Assembly: GCA_031841125.1 (NCBI GenBank)
Contig: CM063110.1
Location: 18,409,626-18,473,625, forward strand
Reading direction: 5' to 3'
DNA length: 64,000 nt
Source of the DNA: Acanthococcus lagerstroemiae
Taxonomy: Eukaryota > Arthropoda > Insecta > Hemiptera > Eriococcidae
A program made the translations under genes and the position numbers. The notes beneath the pieces are model-generated. The model had not been told where the DNA came from. It worked only from the letters and a program-made list of their open reading frames with translations, and searched no databases. This document shows, piece by piece, positions 45,577 through 58,224 of the stretch. Every line of letters starts with the position of its first letter. The first letter of the stretch is position 1.

Positions 45577-48500
45577 TTAACTTGATCCTGTTAAGACTCC
45601 GCTACACTGATATACCGTTCTCGAACCAGGATCAAATGTAGGGAATATATTCGCATATGGATCGCCTGCAGGGCTCAGTACTTTAAGGAACACATCATTG
45701 AACTGAAAATAATCGTACCTCTGTTATGATTTGGTCGCTATGATTACAATTCGAGAACCTTTTCATGAAGAAAACCAACTTGCCTGATCTATTGATATGA
45801 TTGGAACTACAGAATTCGCCAATCGGATTACAATAGCGGAGTCGTACCGTTTCCCATCCGATTCTTGGTAATAGGATCCAAGATACGAGTAATAGAATCC
45901 GAAATTAGACGCTGCAGGAATGAGACTTCCAATGAAACCACCAGGAGCAATATTTGGGCTGGTAGTATTAGCTCGTATTATCGCATTCGTCAGAACTTGG
46001 AACGCAGTAAAAAGGGGATTCGGAAGGTGGCCCTCCTAGAAATGATGCAAAATTGACAACAAAATTTCTCGTTATCACACTACAAGAAAAAACCTAATTC
46101 AGAAGAAAATAGTGGGATACCTCCTGACAGTAGCATGGCCAGGAAACAGAAAGGGCTGTAGCCCCCCTCACCCGCGACATTTCCAAGAATCTTTTTCTTC
46201 ACTGAATAATATATCCTCAGATTACTATATATCAGAAAGTTTCCCAAAATTAATGATACAGACTTAGTCCGACCAGTTTTTCTAGCTATACTACTGCTTC
46301 CCGAGGTCTCCGTTTTTTCAAATGACTAATTTATGAAGAATAATGCACAGGTATATTACAACTGAAATGGACGAGTAAGCTATCACAAGTCCGAGACGGA
46401 ATTTCAGCGCATCAGCAAAGTTTCCACACATCGTATTCTTAAAAGTGGTTTCAACGGTGATTGGATAACTAAAAGGACAATTTAATAACACGTGACTTCG
46501 AAACTGTACACAACAAATCCATAAAATTAGCAAAAATAAGAAAAAACAAAGAATACATAAAATATGTAGGTAATTAATGACAAATCGGATTTCGACTCGG
46601 AAAGTCAGGTGACACAGTACTGATCAACATATTACAAGACCCCGGGATCCCGAGTGTTTTCAAGCCTCCAGGGAGTGGGAAGTATCACAAAATTAAACTT
46701 CCGGTAACAAATATTTTTCCCTAACAGCCTCAGGCATCTCGGAAAATGGGGAGATTCGAACTTATGCCTAAAACCATGATGCATTAGCCCGGGCCATTTG
46801 CAGGAAAGCACGGACTTTTCGATGGCCAGAAGATCTGAAATTTTTCAACTTTTCTGCGCGGCTCTTTTTCCCCAAAAAATAAAAATAATAATAATAATAA
46901 TTTTTATTTTTATTTTTTTTTTCGGTCATCTCTGCCTGTTACAGGCTTGAATTGATTTTCTGTCTAGATCTCCATTATTTCAAAGCCAAAAAATTGTATT
47001 TACTGTGTTCGTCATAATTATTATTATTCCAGACCCTGCTCGCGCCATAGGCGCATAAGGGTCTCGCATGCATTTTGAAATTGTAGCTATTGTGTCAAAT
47101 AAACATTATTCAATTCAATTCAATTCAATAATAATAATAATAATAATAAAAGCCTGATCCGTCGAAACCTGAAACCATGTTATTAGCCAAGGATCAACGC
47201 ATTTCACGAGTGAAGCACTCGGCATCTTAACAATATGAATATTAGGCCATATATATAAGGTATTCCGTTCATTAGTAATATATATAGCTACAAGACGTTG
47301 GTTTAGTTAACAACTTAGTCTATCCAAATATTTTCCCCCTGGAGCGTCCATAAATACCTGATTAAGATAATAAAAGAGATTAGTACTTAATGATGAATTT
47401 ACTCTTACCCAACACCATCAATTGTGCCCGCACTGCGACCTACGTTATTTCCATTCCAAATGAACCGAAAAGATACAAGCTCATATTTAGCTGAACCTAA
47501 TATTCCACCAGATATGGTCGTTGATGATGAGTTACTTGTCACTAGCTGAACTGGAAAATGGCACATGATATTCATAATCATTAGATAGATGTTTCAAGAC
47601 ATACTTCATAGATTACAATTACAATTAGGCTTTATTATACGTATAATCCATTTTATATTTATTTATTTAATTATAGTTGGCCCATTATACTGGGCATAGG
47701 CCTCCCTAAATCCGGCCCATTCAGTCTGATCATATGCCATTCTATAATTCAGGTACTTTCCAACATTCTTTCAATACCTCATTCTCCTCTTTCCATATGT
47801 TATCCAATTTGTTACTTTAGCTGATGCCCATCTTGCGCATTCCATTCTTGCTACATAATATCCAGCCCAATCCCATTTCAATCTTTTCACTGATTTCAGA
47901 AAGTCAAAATTTTCCTTTAGCTTTCTTTTAATTACCGTTCATTTTACTTTATCCCTCAATTTTATCTTCAATATGGATCTTTCCATCACATTTTGGGTTG
48001 TCCCTATCCACCTGCTTATCCAATTTGTTACTTTAGCTGCCCATCTTGCGCATCCTATTCATGCTACATATCCTGCCCAATCCCATTTCAATCTTTTCAC
48101 TGATTTCAGAAAGTCAAAATTTTCCTTTCGCTTCCTTTTAATTGCCGTTCATTTTACTTTATCCCTCAATTTTATCTTCAATATCGATCTTTCCATCACA
48201 TTTTGGGTTGTCCCTATTCTCCTGCTTATCTTTTTTTTGAGTGTCCATAAGGATTGTAATCTTTGCTCTGGTGTTGTATTTTCCTTTGAATATGTACCCC
48301 AATGTAGCAGGCTCCGTGGGGGGCCAAAGCCTGCATCATCCCACCGCACACAGTCCAACCTAAAGCCGAGAGCTAGAGTATACATTCTAACTCTAAAAAA
48401 AATATAAACAAGACAGAAAAACTCAAAATTCTCCACTTCAATTGTCAAGGTCTGGTTAGTGAAAGTCGCATGTACGAATTTGATACAGCCTTCAGCAAAA

Positions 48501-51500
48501 TTAATTAGGATATAATAGGGATTTCGGAAAGGAAAAGAACAGGCGAAAGTCTAATCAAAAGGGGGAATGGTACCATTCTGTACTCTCTTGGGAGTAAGGT
48601 TTTGTATTATAAAACACTGACTTCCCGCGTAGTAGAAATTAAAGGGATCACGGAAAGAATTGCAACAATGAAACTCAGCTGGGGCAAAGGTAAAACGCTG
48701 TCAATCATCCAGATCTATGCCCCTACCAGTGTGGCACCAGAAACTGAGATTAGAGAATTTTATGAATTGGTAGAAAAAACTGTGAGAGGGGAGAGAGGGG
48801 ATTACACCTTGGTAATAGGAAGCTGGAACGCCAAGATAGAAGCTGATATGCCCCCGTCAATAAGTATAGGCGAATTTTGCATCGGCAAATCTAGTGAAAA
48901 TGGTGAAAAACGAGCGCAATTAGTATTAGAAAGTAACCTTAAAATAGTAAACACATTCTCCAATAAACCAGAAAGCAAGAAATGGACCCGGAAAGCTCCG
49001 AACGACATTACAAAAAACGAAATCGACCACTCATTAATCGACGATCTAAGAATCATGGAAAACTGCGAAGTTCGGCATCTGTATTCCAAATTGGAAGTCA
49101 TTGTAAAAATGTATGTGGAAGGAAGAAGGTTTAAACTGGACACAGGGGTTAAGCAAGGCGATCCCCCGCTCTCCGAATCTATTTAACAGCGTTTTGGAAT
49201 CAGTATTCAGGAATCTAAATTGGGAAGGGGAAGGGATCAAGATAAACGGCTGCTGGATTAATAACCAACGTTTTGCGGACGATATAGTGCTAATCAGTAA
49301 GGACTTGGCAGAGCTACAAAGTATGGCATCCGAACTGTGCGAAGCCAGCAAGAAAGTAGACTTATCGATAAGTTTCACAAAATCTAAACTCTACTGTCCG
49401 AGTCAAAGGAAGAATCTTTTAAACTAGAATATCATGACATGAAAGCAGTGGAAGAATATAAATATTTGGGCCAACTAGTAGCCACGAACGAGAGATTAGA
49501 AAAAGAGATAAGCGCCCGCATTGCGAGCGCGTGGAGAAACTTTTGGTCACACAAACATATTTTGAAAAGTAAAATGAACATACACACTAAAACGAACAGT
49601 TTCTAGAATCCTGTGTGGTACGGACGCTGCTATATGGGACACATACCTGAGCACTGACCGGAAGCCAAGAAAATAGAATAGTAATAACAACTAACAAGAT
49701 GCTAAGGAGCATATTGAATATCAGGAAGAAGGACAGAATTATTATAGCCGAGATTATCTGTGAAGAGAACGAGAGCTAAGAGTATAGGGTCATTACTAAT
49801 TAAACTTATGCTCAACTATGCGGGACACCTAATAAGGGGGGGGGGAAAGATAGACGGGCAAAGAGAATAGAGGAATGGACCCCCTGATGGGACAAGCAAA
49901 GAAAACGCGGCAGACCCCCACAAGATGGAGGGTCCTTATGCGTAAAAATTTCGGCACATTATGGACAAGAACAGCGAAAAGCAGAGGTATTAGGAAGCGT
50001 GCGGTGGAGGCCTATACCCGATGACGGGTGGACAGGTGGGATTAGCGACTGACCAGAAGATAGAACCGTTTAACTATATAGCCAATCCGTTGTAAACCGC
50101 TCCCCTGTCGGGCAACAAATACGTACTCCAATGACCAATATCTTCCGCGCGCTAATGATATTCTCCGTTTTACTTCCCTTTCAGTTTTATTTTCCTTAGA
50201 TATCATCTGCCCCAAGAATACTAGGTACGAGTATTTTCTCTACTCTATGTCCTTCCCTTCCACAGTTATATTCGGCGATACTTCCTTTTTGTCTATTAAT
50301 ATTTTTGTTTTATTTCTGTTCATATTTAGTCCCGCCTCTTTTCCTGCTTCTCGAATCTAAACTAAACTAAACTAAAAAAAAACAAAAACAATACGTACAT
50401 AGACTAATTTCAAGTTCTAGTACTGGCACAGACGTGCAGTATTATACATCGACCTTTAGATCTGAGTACACTTCAATTACCTTAAGAAGCCTACTATATG
50501 AATTTTTAGAGAATTAATACATTGTATGTATGCTTTGGCTAGTAACCTATAGGATCATGATTCACAGCGCACTGGCATATGCGTAGTAGCATCAGGGGGC
50601 AGGAGGCTCCAGCCGTCCAATAATTTTACAGATAGACTGCCGTCCCATCCCCCAATTCCTTGTTCTACGCTACGCCTATGGTCTAATTGATATGAAGACA
50701 GAAGATGCTTCCGTAAAATCGACCAGTGATGAAGGGATCTATCAACGCTATCAACGCTAGTTCCGTCTCCTCCTAAATATCTAATCGTCATGCACAATAT
50801 ATTCACCAAGTTATTCACTATTCAATACATCATACAATTATAGTATCAATTTACGCGACTAATCGTAACAAGTTTGATGAACCATACTTGAAGATCCAGT
50901 ATTCAATAAATAGGCCGTCGTTGATGAACTAAAACTCAGAACAAGCGGAGGAAGACCAGGCAGAGGTGTGGTATTATCCGATATGATATCAATTGGTGAA
51001 AGTGTTCTGTACGGCAAATTATACGGCGAAAAATAAGGGTTGCAGCCTGAAAAGTAAAATACAAATCTATTCCGAAATATGATTAACACGTGACTTAATG
51101 AACGCAGCAAGTAAATTATATTCCTCGAGACAGTTTTGTCCTGGCACATGGTCCCGAAGCGTGATTATTTTTCCAAGAGAAGCATTTCTGGATACAGGTG
51201 CTCAACACAAAGCGACCATAGGTAAAACCAGAGATGAAACTTGACTTTCAGTTTGGAGGGGGAGGAGGGTGGAAAAGAAAAATCTGTCCACACATTTTTT
51301 TTTTTAAACTAAAAATTCGCCGACAAAATTTTTAAAAATATGAAAATTTGGCAGCGTTTCAACCAAAATACTTTTTCATCGAAAAAAAAAAGAACAAACA
51401 AAAACGGTCTTAAAAATGAAAAATTCAAATGAGCAGTTTCAAGATGCCAAATTATTGCCCCCTCCCCCTTCGTAGTTTTGTCACTGTGTAAAATATTGAT

Positions 51501-51885
51501 TTTTAGTTATTAGTTTTCCTTCGAAGGAGATAATTTACCATTCAAGTCTATAAGAAAACTTTCGGTATAGCAACAAAAGAAACCATTTGATCATTTTCAA
51601 AGTTGTAAAAATTAGAAACAGAAAATTGAAATATTTTTTCAACGGCCTCGCGAAAATGTATCTCAATCTGTTTACTAGATACAACGAAAATACGACATAG
51701 ATAAAGCGAAAATGAGACCATTTTTACTTTGTAAAAATTACATCGAAGTACTGCTAGGTTGATCTAAAGCCTTTCCTAATATCAGTATTACACTATTTTC
51801 TATACCTGCAGTTATACTAACCTGCATCACGAATTCCCAAAGTAATTAATACGAAAACCGAATGAAAAATTAAATACGAATTCAT
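45577..51885 (-). CDS. Secreted alpha-carbonic-anhydrase-like protein lacking zinc ligands (6 exons)
   Basis: Exons: 51885-51822, 51046-50888, 47550-47409, 46468-about 46360, 46035-45784, 45702-45577. About 282 residues, near the family length, and all phases fit. Exon 1 is a signal peptide (MNSYLIFHSVFVLITLG). Exon 2 has LSPIDIIS, as in QSPIDI of alpha-CAs, and NTG. Exon 3 has ISGGILGSAKYELVSFRFIWNG where CAs have FHFHWG, then TIDGV. Exon 4 begins YPITVETTF, then GNFADALK as in GSFAEAL. Exon 5 has LTNAIIRAN, YYSYLGS as in YWTYxGS, and ISIDQ. Exon 6 has FNDVFLKV and RTVYQ. Zn ligands His94, His96 and His119 align with Arg, Ile and Glu, so CO2 hydration is not expected. It may act as a secreted CA-related binding protein. 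The fifth intron starts GC. Intron 2 has taken LINE insertions. Confidence 0.82.
46860..47150 (+). mobile_element. LINE 3' UTR and simple-repeat tail
   Basis: (AAT)n at about 46887-46905, then a non-coding tail with AGACCCTGCTCGCGCC and TGTCAAATAAACATTATT, then (ATTCA)n and (AAT)n at about 47105-47150. A polyadenylation-like motif followed by short tandem repeats is typical of insect CR1/Jockey-type LINE 3' ends. It lies in intron 3 of the carbonic-anhydrase-like gene. Confidence 0.55.
47645..48250 (-). mobile_element. LINE 3' end with internal tandem duplication
   Basis: On the - strand: TTQNVMERSILKIKLRDKVK, then NFDFLKSVKRLKWDWAGY, ARMECARWA and VTNWI, then WAGFREAYAQYNGPT and a (TAAA)n tail ending near 47645. 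This is the MERSILxxxLRDRIR...KLKWxWAGHxAR pattern of LINE C-termini. About 47805-47998 is repeated at about 48015-48240, so the KLKWDWAG part occurs twice. It lies in intron 2 of the carbonic-anhydrase-like gene. Confidence 0.72.
48412..50060 (+). mobile_element. LINE (RTE-like): endonuclease fused by deletion to RT end
   Basis: Endonuclease from about 48425 (LHFNCQGLVSESRMYEFD, IIGISERKR, IQIYAPTS, DYTLVIGSWNAKI, RKAPNDITKNEIDH) is open to 49085. Then, without the RT fingers and palm, the frame enters VEGRRFKLDTGVKQGDPP and, one frame over, NQRFADDIVLIS (FADD catalytic box), KKVDLSISFTKSK, YKYLGQLVATNERLEKEI and a RKRGRPP-type tail near 49895, to about 50050. An internal deletion of most of the RT is clear. 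Frameshifts at about 49180 and 49430. Confidence 0.78.
50130..50355 (-). mobile_element. LINE RT fragment
   Basis: On the - strand: AGLNMNRNKTKILID, ITVEGKDIE, then a frame change and LGQMISKENKTEREVKRRIS. This is the GLxMNxxKTKxM...VEGxxIE..YLGQ motif string after the RT active site. A second family or copy, antisense to the preceding LINE. Confidence 0.65.
50356..50887. other. 5' part of intron 2 of the carbonic-anhydrase-like gene
   Basis: No element recognised. An open frame of 87 codons on the - strand has no recognisable motif and is not called. Confidence 0.45.
51047..51821. other. Intron 1 of the carbonic-anhydrase-like gene
   Basis: AT-rich with poly-T/A tracts; no TE recognised. 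Bounded by a GTTAGT donor and a TTTCAG acceptor on the - strand. Confidence 0.6.
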
Positions 51886-52426
51886 TTTTAAGATTTTAGT
51901 TATATTCTTTTTCAACTGAACGTACAGTCAACCCGCAGAACTTTATTCCCCTAGGTACACTGTTACAATTGCCCAGCGAAATTCAACAACGCAGTTGCAA
52001 TTATCGGAATAATTTAGAGAACAAAAATCCAATAAACAGTTACGTGCAATTATCGGAAAAATATTCAATAAATTAAACAGTTACGTGCAATTATCGCAAT
52101 AATTTATTGAAAAAAATGCACTAAATTAAACTGTTACATAAGTAAGCCAAAAATGACACTTTCTCCATCCATCAAGCACGCGCCTTTCGACAAAGATAAT
52201 TTACTTGTAGACCGGACCGCAATACAGGAATAGATTCATTATCATCAGGCGATTACCACCAACTAGTTCGAGTTCGAGTATCGAAAACCGTTGGAAATGA
52301 ACATAAAGAGGAAACATTTTTGAAAAAAAAAAAAAAAAAAATCGTTTGCTTCAACAAAAATACTTTAATTTCAGACAACTTCGATTAATATGTTTCTTGA
52401 GTAAAAAAATATATACATATGTATGC
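51886..52426. other. Upstream flank of the carbonic-anhydrase-like gene
   Basis: It contains three diverged repeats of GTTACGTGCAATTATCG(C/G)AA followed by AATATTCAATAAATTAAAC-like sequence (about 51985-52135), unit about 55 bp. Possible promoter region, but no specific site can be named. Confidence 0.45.
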
Positions 52427-53029
52427 GGCAGTTTCTATAAAAAGGGGTAACTTTGTCGATTCGACGAATTTTGAGTTATGGTCAGTACGTAATAAAGGAA
52501 TGAATACCCATTCCAAGAGCTATCGGCGAGATCTGTAGCGTTTTTCGTTGTGGAGGTACAAGCCGTCAAAGATGAGGGTAACGAGAACGCGCGAAAACAC
52601 GTTTTTGAGAAAAACGTGTCTAAAGTTAGACACATCTTTTTCTCCCACTCCTTCGAGCGGCCGTCACTCACCACGGAGTCACATTACCAGCCTCGACGAG
52701 GGCTTGTTAGAAAGGTAATTTTACGCTCTTCTGCGTGGTAACAATTCAGAACATCGGATTTATTTGTAAGTTCCGAAAACCCGCGAAGAAGCGAATGGAG
52801 ACATTCGCATTCTTTTCTCAGTCTCTTTCATAATTCTCTTTCTCTCTCTCCCTCTTCTCTCTCATGCGCGTAAATTTTGTCTCTTCCTTATTGCGATGTT
52901 TTTTCTATAGAAATCGACCAAAATCTCAAAATTGAATTTTTTGACTAAAAAATTTTGTTTTTCTTTTTTCGCGTTTTCAGAGACTTCGATCGATCAACAA
53001 AGTTACACATTTTTTTAATAGAAACTGCC
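52427..53029. mobile_element. TIR element of about 600 bp, family unknown
   Basis: Left end GGCAGTTTCTATAAAAA then GTAACTTTGTCGATTCGA; right end gives the inverse of GGCAGTTTCTATTAAAAAAA then GTAACTTTGTTGATCGA. The flanks are AT/ACATAT-rich so the duplication is unclear. Internal hairpins (ACACGTTTTTGAGAAAAACGTGT-like at about 52598, and GTGTCTAAAGTTAGACAC just after). No transposase. Confidence 0.75.
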
Positions 53030-53980
53030 ACATATATCGAAATTACTTAGCCAAAATAATTAATTAGTCAGTTAAAGACTGAAGCCGAAAGCCGAAGCAG
53101 AATTTTTCAGCCACAATACACTGGTTCACAGATTACCATTGTACACATGGCGGAGGAAAACCAGTGTCGACAAAGTGAGCCCTTTTTCACTCGATGCGCT
53201 TTGTCCTACAACTGCTTAAAAACGGAGGGAATTGAAATTTCACCGTAGACCAAAGGTTGAAGTGCCCAAAACTGTAAAAATCTCATTTTCAGTATATTCG
53301 CCCCCCCCCCTACATTAATAGCTATATTTTGAAAACTGTGACCGACAAAGTGGGCCCCTTGGATATGAAAATACCCAAACAGGTATACTCGCAATTACAA
53401 GTAAACGAACTCTCTCAGTTTGATCGGTAGCAAGTGCTTGGATTAATAGAAATGAGATCCAGAAAAGACAGCTTCGACCGAAGTTATTCACTTCCAGTGG
53501 CTGAATTTTGGTGGAGAAAAGGACTTTCCTGAGGTGGGGTGAGCCATCACAATTTTTCCAACTGAAAAATGAGCAATTAATGAACAAAGATGAAGCATTG
53601 CAATATTCTAACAATGAAGGCCGATAATTTCTCAATCAGAACGATTTCGAATCTTAGAGAAATATAGCTTTCCATTCGGTACGCTGCTGATGTGGATAAG
53701 TGAATTTGGTCACAAAGGAAACGCTACGAGAAATTCGTTAGATTCAATTATCACCGCAGCAAGATATTCACAGGCGGCCTCCTGTAGTTGAAAGTGTTGA
53801 ATGTTTTCGTGAAAAAGTACTGAACATATTACAGTTTAAAACAGAAATCTCCAAGGGGTCCATTCTCTCTTGATTTTGACCTCTCAGGTATAACAATTCT
53901 GTAAACATAACCATTCGTAAGGCAATAGGCAATTACTTATGAGACAGAAAGGACAGTTTGTACTTATTTGAAAAACAGGA
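53030..53980. other. Intergenic, nothing recognised
   Basis: AT-rich with a poly-C run at about 53301-53310; no coding or repeat call. Confidence 0.45.
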
Positions 53981-53984
53981 TATT

Positions 53985-55205
53985 TCTGGCGCCTTCTGCC
54001 GCGGCTGACTCAGTACAATCCATCCACACTTACACGTTTGAATTTATTCCAACTTAATCATGGAATTTTCCAAGTGGCCTTGAACAGGACTCTTTTGGGT
54101 ACTATGACGCGCTCATACTGTGACCTTTTGATTTCGATGACCCATTCCAGTGGTATCATTGGAATCTTCAGGAGGAATACATTCTCCTTTTGCACATCAA
54201 GTCGGAATTTCGACTTCGATGACATACTGCCAGAAACGAGTTACTCGCAACCATGTTGGTTACATAGTCGTAACACGTCTAAATTCCGCAAGCAGCATGA
54301 TCCCGGGCGCCAACTTTTAGCTCCAATTGTGGGAAGGCAAACCGGGTAAATCTAAAGAATTAAAAAATTCCACGGGGAAGTGATAACTGTGCCATCATTA
54401 CCAATTGCTGTATCAATTGAATTATACGCTACTTGCTCGTTTTCTCAATACGTCAACAGTTTGTTGCTGACGATGGTCACCATATCATTCTTTAGACCGA
54501 GAATCGCTCTATCATACAACCAAGTGCCAGGGTCCTCATTCAAGTTCTGTAACTCAAGGTATATACCTACATGTGTAATCAAGCCATCAGTATATGCATG
54601 ATATACCATCCATTTGAGCCGGCAAACGAATTTGTCCACTTACAGATGCAAACTTGCTGTCACCAATCTCCAACAGAACTTTCGTAAAATCAGCAGCCTC
54701 GAGATCTCCTTGCAAATGGACTCACATGTTCATTTTCAGCGACTGTCTGCGAACTCGTGGCCATCGACGATGATTTCGTCAGCTAGGTAGGATTTGTCTG
54801 AAGTCGCCTGTAAAAAGCACATTGATTCAGCTCATTAGAACGTTTTTACCAGAGAGATCTCAAAGACTGCGATCTATACTGCTTCGACTGCTGCTTGATG
54901 AGACATGGTGCACTCATCCCAAATAATGAAACTGCATTTTCGGAGTTGTTTTGTTGTATCCGATCCTCGTTTCAGATAGCAGACAGGAGCTCCTCTTGAG
55001 TTTGAGTGCGCGATTTGTTTCGTTCAGCAACAAAGTGGTTTCTCATCCGTCGTTGATCTTTAAGCCGTTCTTGTCGCTGAAGTCTGGCTTTCACCTATAT
55101 GTATATATCCTGGTTTTCTTCGTGGCCAGAAATGCTTGCCCAAGAAATCTCTTGCGTAGCGACGTATTAATGAATGTAATACTGCAGACAACAGAGAAAT
55201 ACTGA
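53985..55205 (-). mobile_element. Helitron remnant: PIF1-like helicase domain
   Basis: On the - strand, in broken frames: TTLLLNETNRALKLK near 55020, FIIWDECTMSH near 54915 (Walker B region), GDFRQ near 54800, ILxxEIGDSKFAS near 54665, WLYDRAILGLKNDMVTIVSN near 54510, LNSLDLPGLPSHNW near 54345, GIMLLAEF near 54300, LRVTRF near 54240 and CAKGECIPPEDS near 54185. This order is that of the helicase half of Helitron Rep-Hel proteins. Many stops and small deletions; the Walker A lysine region near 55100 is not readable. No Rep domain or CTRR end seen. Confidence 0.7.
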
Positions 55206-57116
55206 AACAAGTAGGTAAATCACGAAACAATAATTTGTACTAATTGTGAGATAAATATGAACGAATATGAGAAACAAGTATAATATCTCGAAATGAAAAA
55301 TCAAATCGATTTAAATTGCCGAAATATTTATTATATACAATCAACTTTATAAGGGTGTACGAGTACAAAAATGAATGAACGTATAGGGGAAGGAGGAGTA
55401 AAACGTAGGAAACCAAGAAGCTGATTGATTATAAGTATGTAGTATGTCGAAGTATATATTACACATTGAAATCTGCAGGTATACACGAAAGTGAATTAAC
55501 GTTGGGGGGGGGGGGGGATAAGTTATCTGAAATTAAAACGGAAACAGGTTAAAACTACCGAAGTATTACACAGTTAAATCTATATTAAGTATGTACCAAA
55601 ATGGATCAACGTGCACGGAAACGAGAGAAAATAATCTGAAATCAAAAAGCAGGCTGATTACAACTGCAGAATTACATATAATACAATGAGATGTAGGGCA
55701 AGGTAACTTAAATCGTACCACACTTTCGTTTCCTCATCCTGGACGAGGCTCAAATTATTTTTTTGAAATCGCTCATATACCAAACTGTGCCTTGTGACGT
55801 CGGATTTTTGCGCATTCTTAAGCGCAAAAACGAAATTTTCCACTTAAATGGTGAAGGCGCAGTTTCAATTCCCGTAACAGTTACGTGGTAAAATTCTGGC
55901 TACTACTTGCCAAAATCGTACCACCCACTTTTTAAATCGTATTCGTAGGACTTGTAAAATGTTTCAAGGCAGTATCCCCACTTTCGTCTGATGCACCTTC
56001 TAGGAACCAGACACTACCCCAGACTCTCATCCTCTTCATCATGCTAACCCCCACCCCATTCCGATTCGGAGATAAAACGCGAAAAAAAAAGTCACAAAAG
56101 CAAAATATTTATTACAGTAAATACACATACATATATTTTCTCACACACAAAATCGCATTTGTAAGTACCAGTATTATTACTATATACACGCCAGTACATT
56201 TGAGGTTTACCTAGACATGGTACCTAAATACAACCTGATCACGTCGTCCTGCAGATTTTCAGAGCACAAGCAGTAAAATCATCCATCTTCGAGTTCTTCT
56301 GGAAACTCCATTCAATTGAATAGTTAGAAGAAATGCTATGAACATAGTTTTCTAAACCTGAATGTTAGGGTTCTAGGAGATGATAAGGGGCTGCAAATGA
56401 TATATAGGGTACACAAGTGAGTACGAAACAATATCCTGTATATTCTAGTCGTGTTCAATCAGATGTAAATGTAGTGATAATGTATGCTGAGTTCATTTTG
56501 GAAATCTCAGATTCTCAGTTCCTTAGAATGTTTTGAAGGAAGAGGTAGTTACAGCCATCAAACTTCAGCAGAATGTAAAGACGTTCATTGTAAAGTTCAA
56601 GTCGAAAATAATTAAAGGGTTCAGAAAGGGTAACATTTTGTGGTCCTTCGTAATGAAGGTACCGATTTTCTTTTAGACTAAAAGATTCTCAAGAGTTCAT
56701 TAAGAACACATCCAGAAAGTACAAGCACCCCAGCTCTCAAGATTTACCCGCTAACCACGAACAAACAAATGAAAACTTCTACAAGGATACCATAACACGG
56801 GGTGAATTTTGCTCACCTTTTTCTATATGTTCAAGTTTGACGCGCTGTACAGGGCGTAAAAACTGGGTTAAAGAATAAGGATACATTTTGCCATTTTGAT
56901 GGGACACCGTCAAATAAATTCCCCAAAAGATTGTGAAACACTCGCCTCGCAAATTTTTTCACAGAATTATCATGAAATAAGTGTGCCAAGTGGTACTGCG
57001 ATGGGGTAACATTGCTGAACGGGCAAAAAGTTTTAAATGTAGGGTGTTGTTCATTCAAAGTACCAAGTAACTCCGTATCAATATACCATATGTATACATA
57101 CTGTTGTATGCAAAAA
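55206..57116. other. Intergenic, nothing recognised
   Basis: AT-rich with a poly-G run at about 55503-55516. Several short open frames (for example on the - strand at 55658-55843 and 56831-57058) show no motif or splice context. Confidence 0.45.
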
Positions 57117-58224
57117 AACTAAGGAATTCTAATCATGAGAACTGTACACTCTTCCTTTATATTCCAGAAATCATGAGGAAAAAATCAAACTAGTCTTTTT
57201 CTTTGAAAGGCCGAAACCCTAATATGTACACGAATGTATGTCCTTGGCATCTTCGAAATGCTTAAACATCCGTTTTGTACTTCTTCATTCACTAAAAATA
57301 AGACAGAATACTGCAATTGATCGCACTTTCTGGCATGAAGAACAAATCAACAATTTAAGAAGTTACCCCCTCAATGTTTTTCCTCAATTTTTTACCAAAT
57401 GCTGTGTCACTATACTGATTAATACACATAACTTACATTTATCATGACCGCGATCAAATTCTGCGTGTAATGATACCAAGCAAATAAAGCTCCCTTCGAT
57501 TACCACTCATTATCAGAAACAATTTCTTTAATGTAATTTTGATACGCTGTTTGAAGCTCAGCACAAACAACATAATAACGCTGCCTGGTAATAACAGAAT
57601 TACACTGATGCGAGTTAGTATTACGAGGAGTCGCGGGTCAGTGTCGCAACACATTCAATTTTTCTCCTCGCACTCCTAGGAGTAATGAAAACATAGGTGT
57701 GCCAAGTCACCCCATGTTAGAGTAGAGTAGCTGGACATCGATACCCTAGAGCAAAATAGTGCTATACATAAACATTCTATTGAAAATAGTAGGGGGGGGG
57801 AGAGAACAAGTTTTCAACAGCATATCACCTCCGTGCTATGAAACTGTGATGTCATGCTTATGTAAAGTTGATGTTTTGCCAGCATAAACATGCAGTGTTG
57901 CACATGATAGAGCATGAAATTTCCTTTCCAATCATACGCACCATAACTAATTCCCCTCAAAAAATGTATGAAGCACTATTTTGCTCCAAGGTGTCGATAT
58001 TTTGCATGGGTTCTACTTTCACCATAGTTGATTTTTCCGGGGGAAAATGTACACCCAGGTACATATTTATAGTCACTAAACATTGAAAAATGATTCAACA
58101 ACACTATACGATCGCGTAACAATACATACGTCCTCTAAATTCTTTAATATAATATCAAAAGAATGAGGAGTCGCAAAATGTACTTTTAATACAAGTATTC
58201 GTAATTAAATATTCTCATTGTGGA

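Larger units (their letters stand above)
41095..46640 (-). repeat. Segmental duplication copy A (pairs with 57117-59557)
   Basis: 41095-41301 matches 57117-57345, and 45140-46640 matches about 57560-59557, covering the last exons of the carbonic-anhydrase-like gene and its 3' flank. The Gypsy fragment 41302-45140 sits between the two matching parts and is absent in the other copy, where about 215 bp of other sequence is found instead. Confidence 0.8.

Noticed and set aside
50555..50818. 87-codon open frame next to the carbonic-anhydrase-like exon 2
   Set aside because: I tested it as a missing exon. Exon 2 joins exon 3 at 47550 in phase with no need for it, and it has no family motif.
56831..57058. 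75-codon open frame on the - strand
   Set aside because: No motif, no splice signals, and no counterpart in the duplicated segment.
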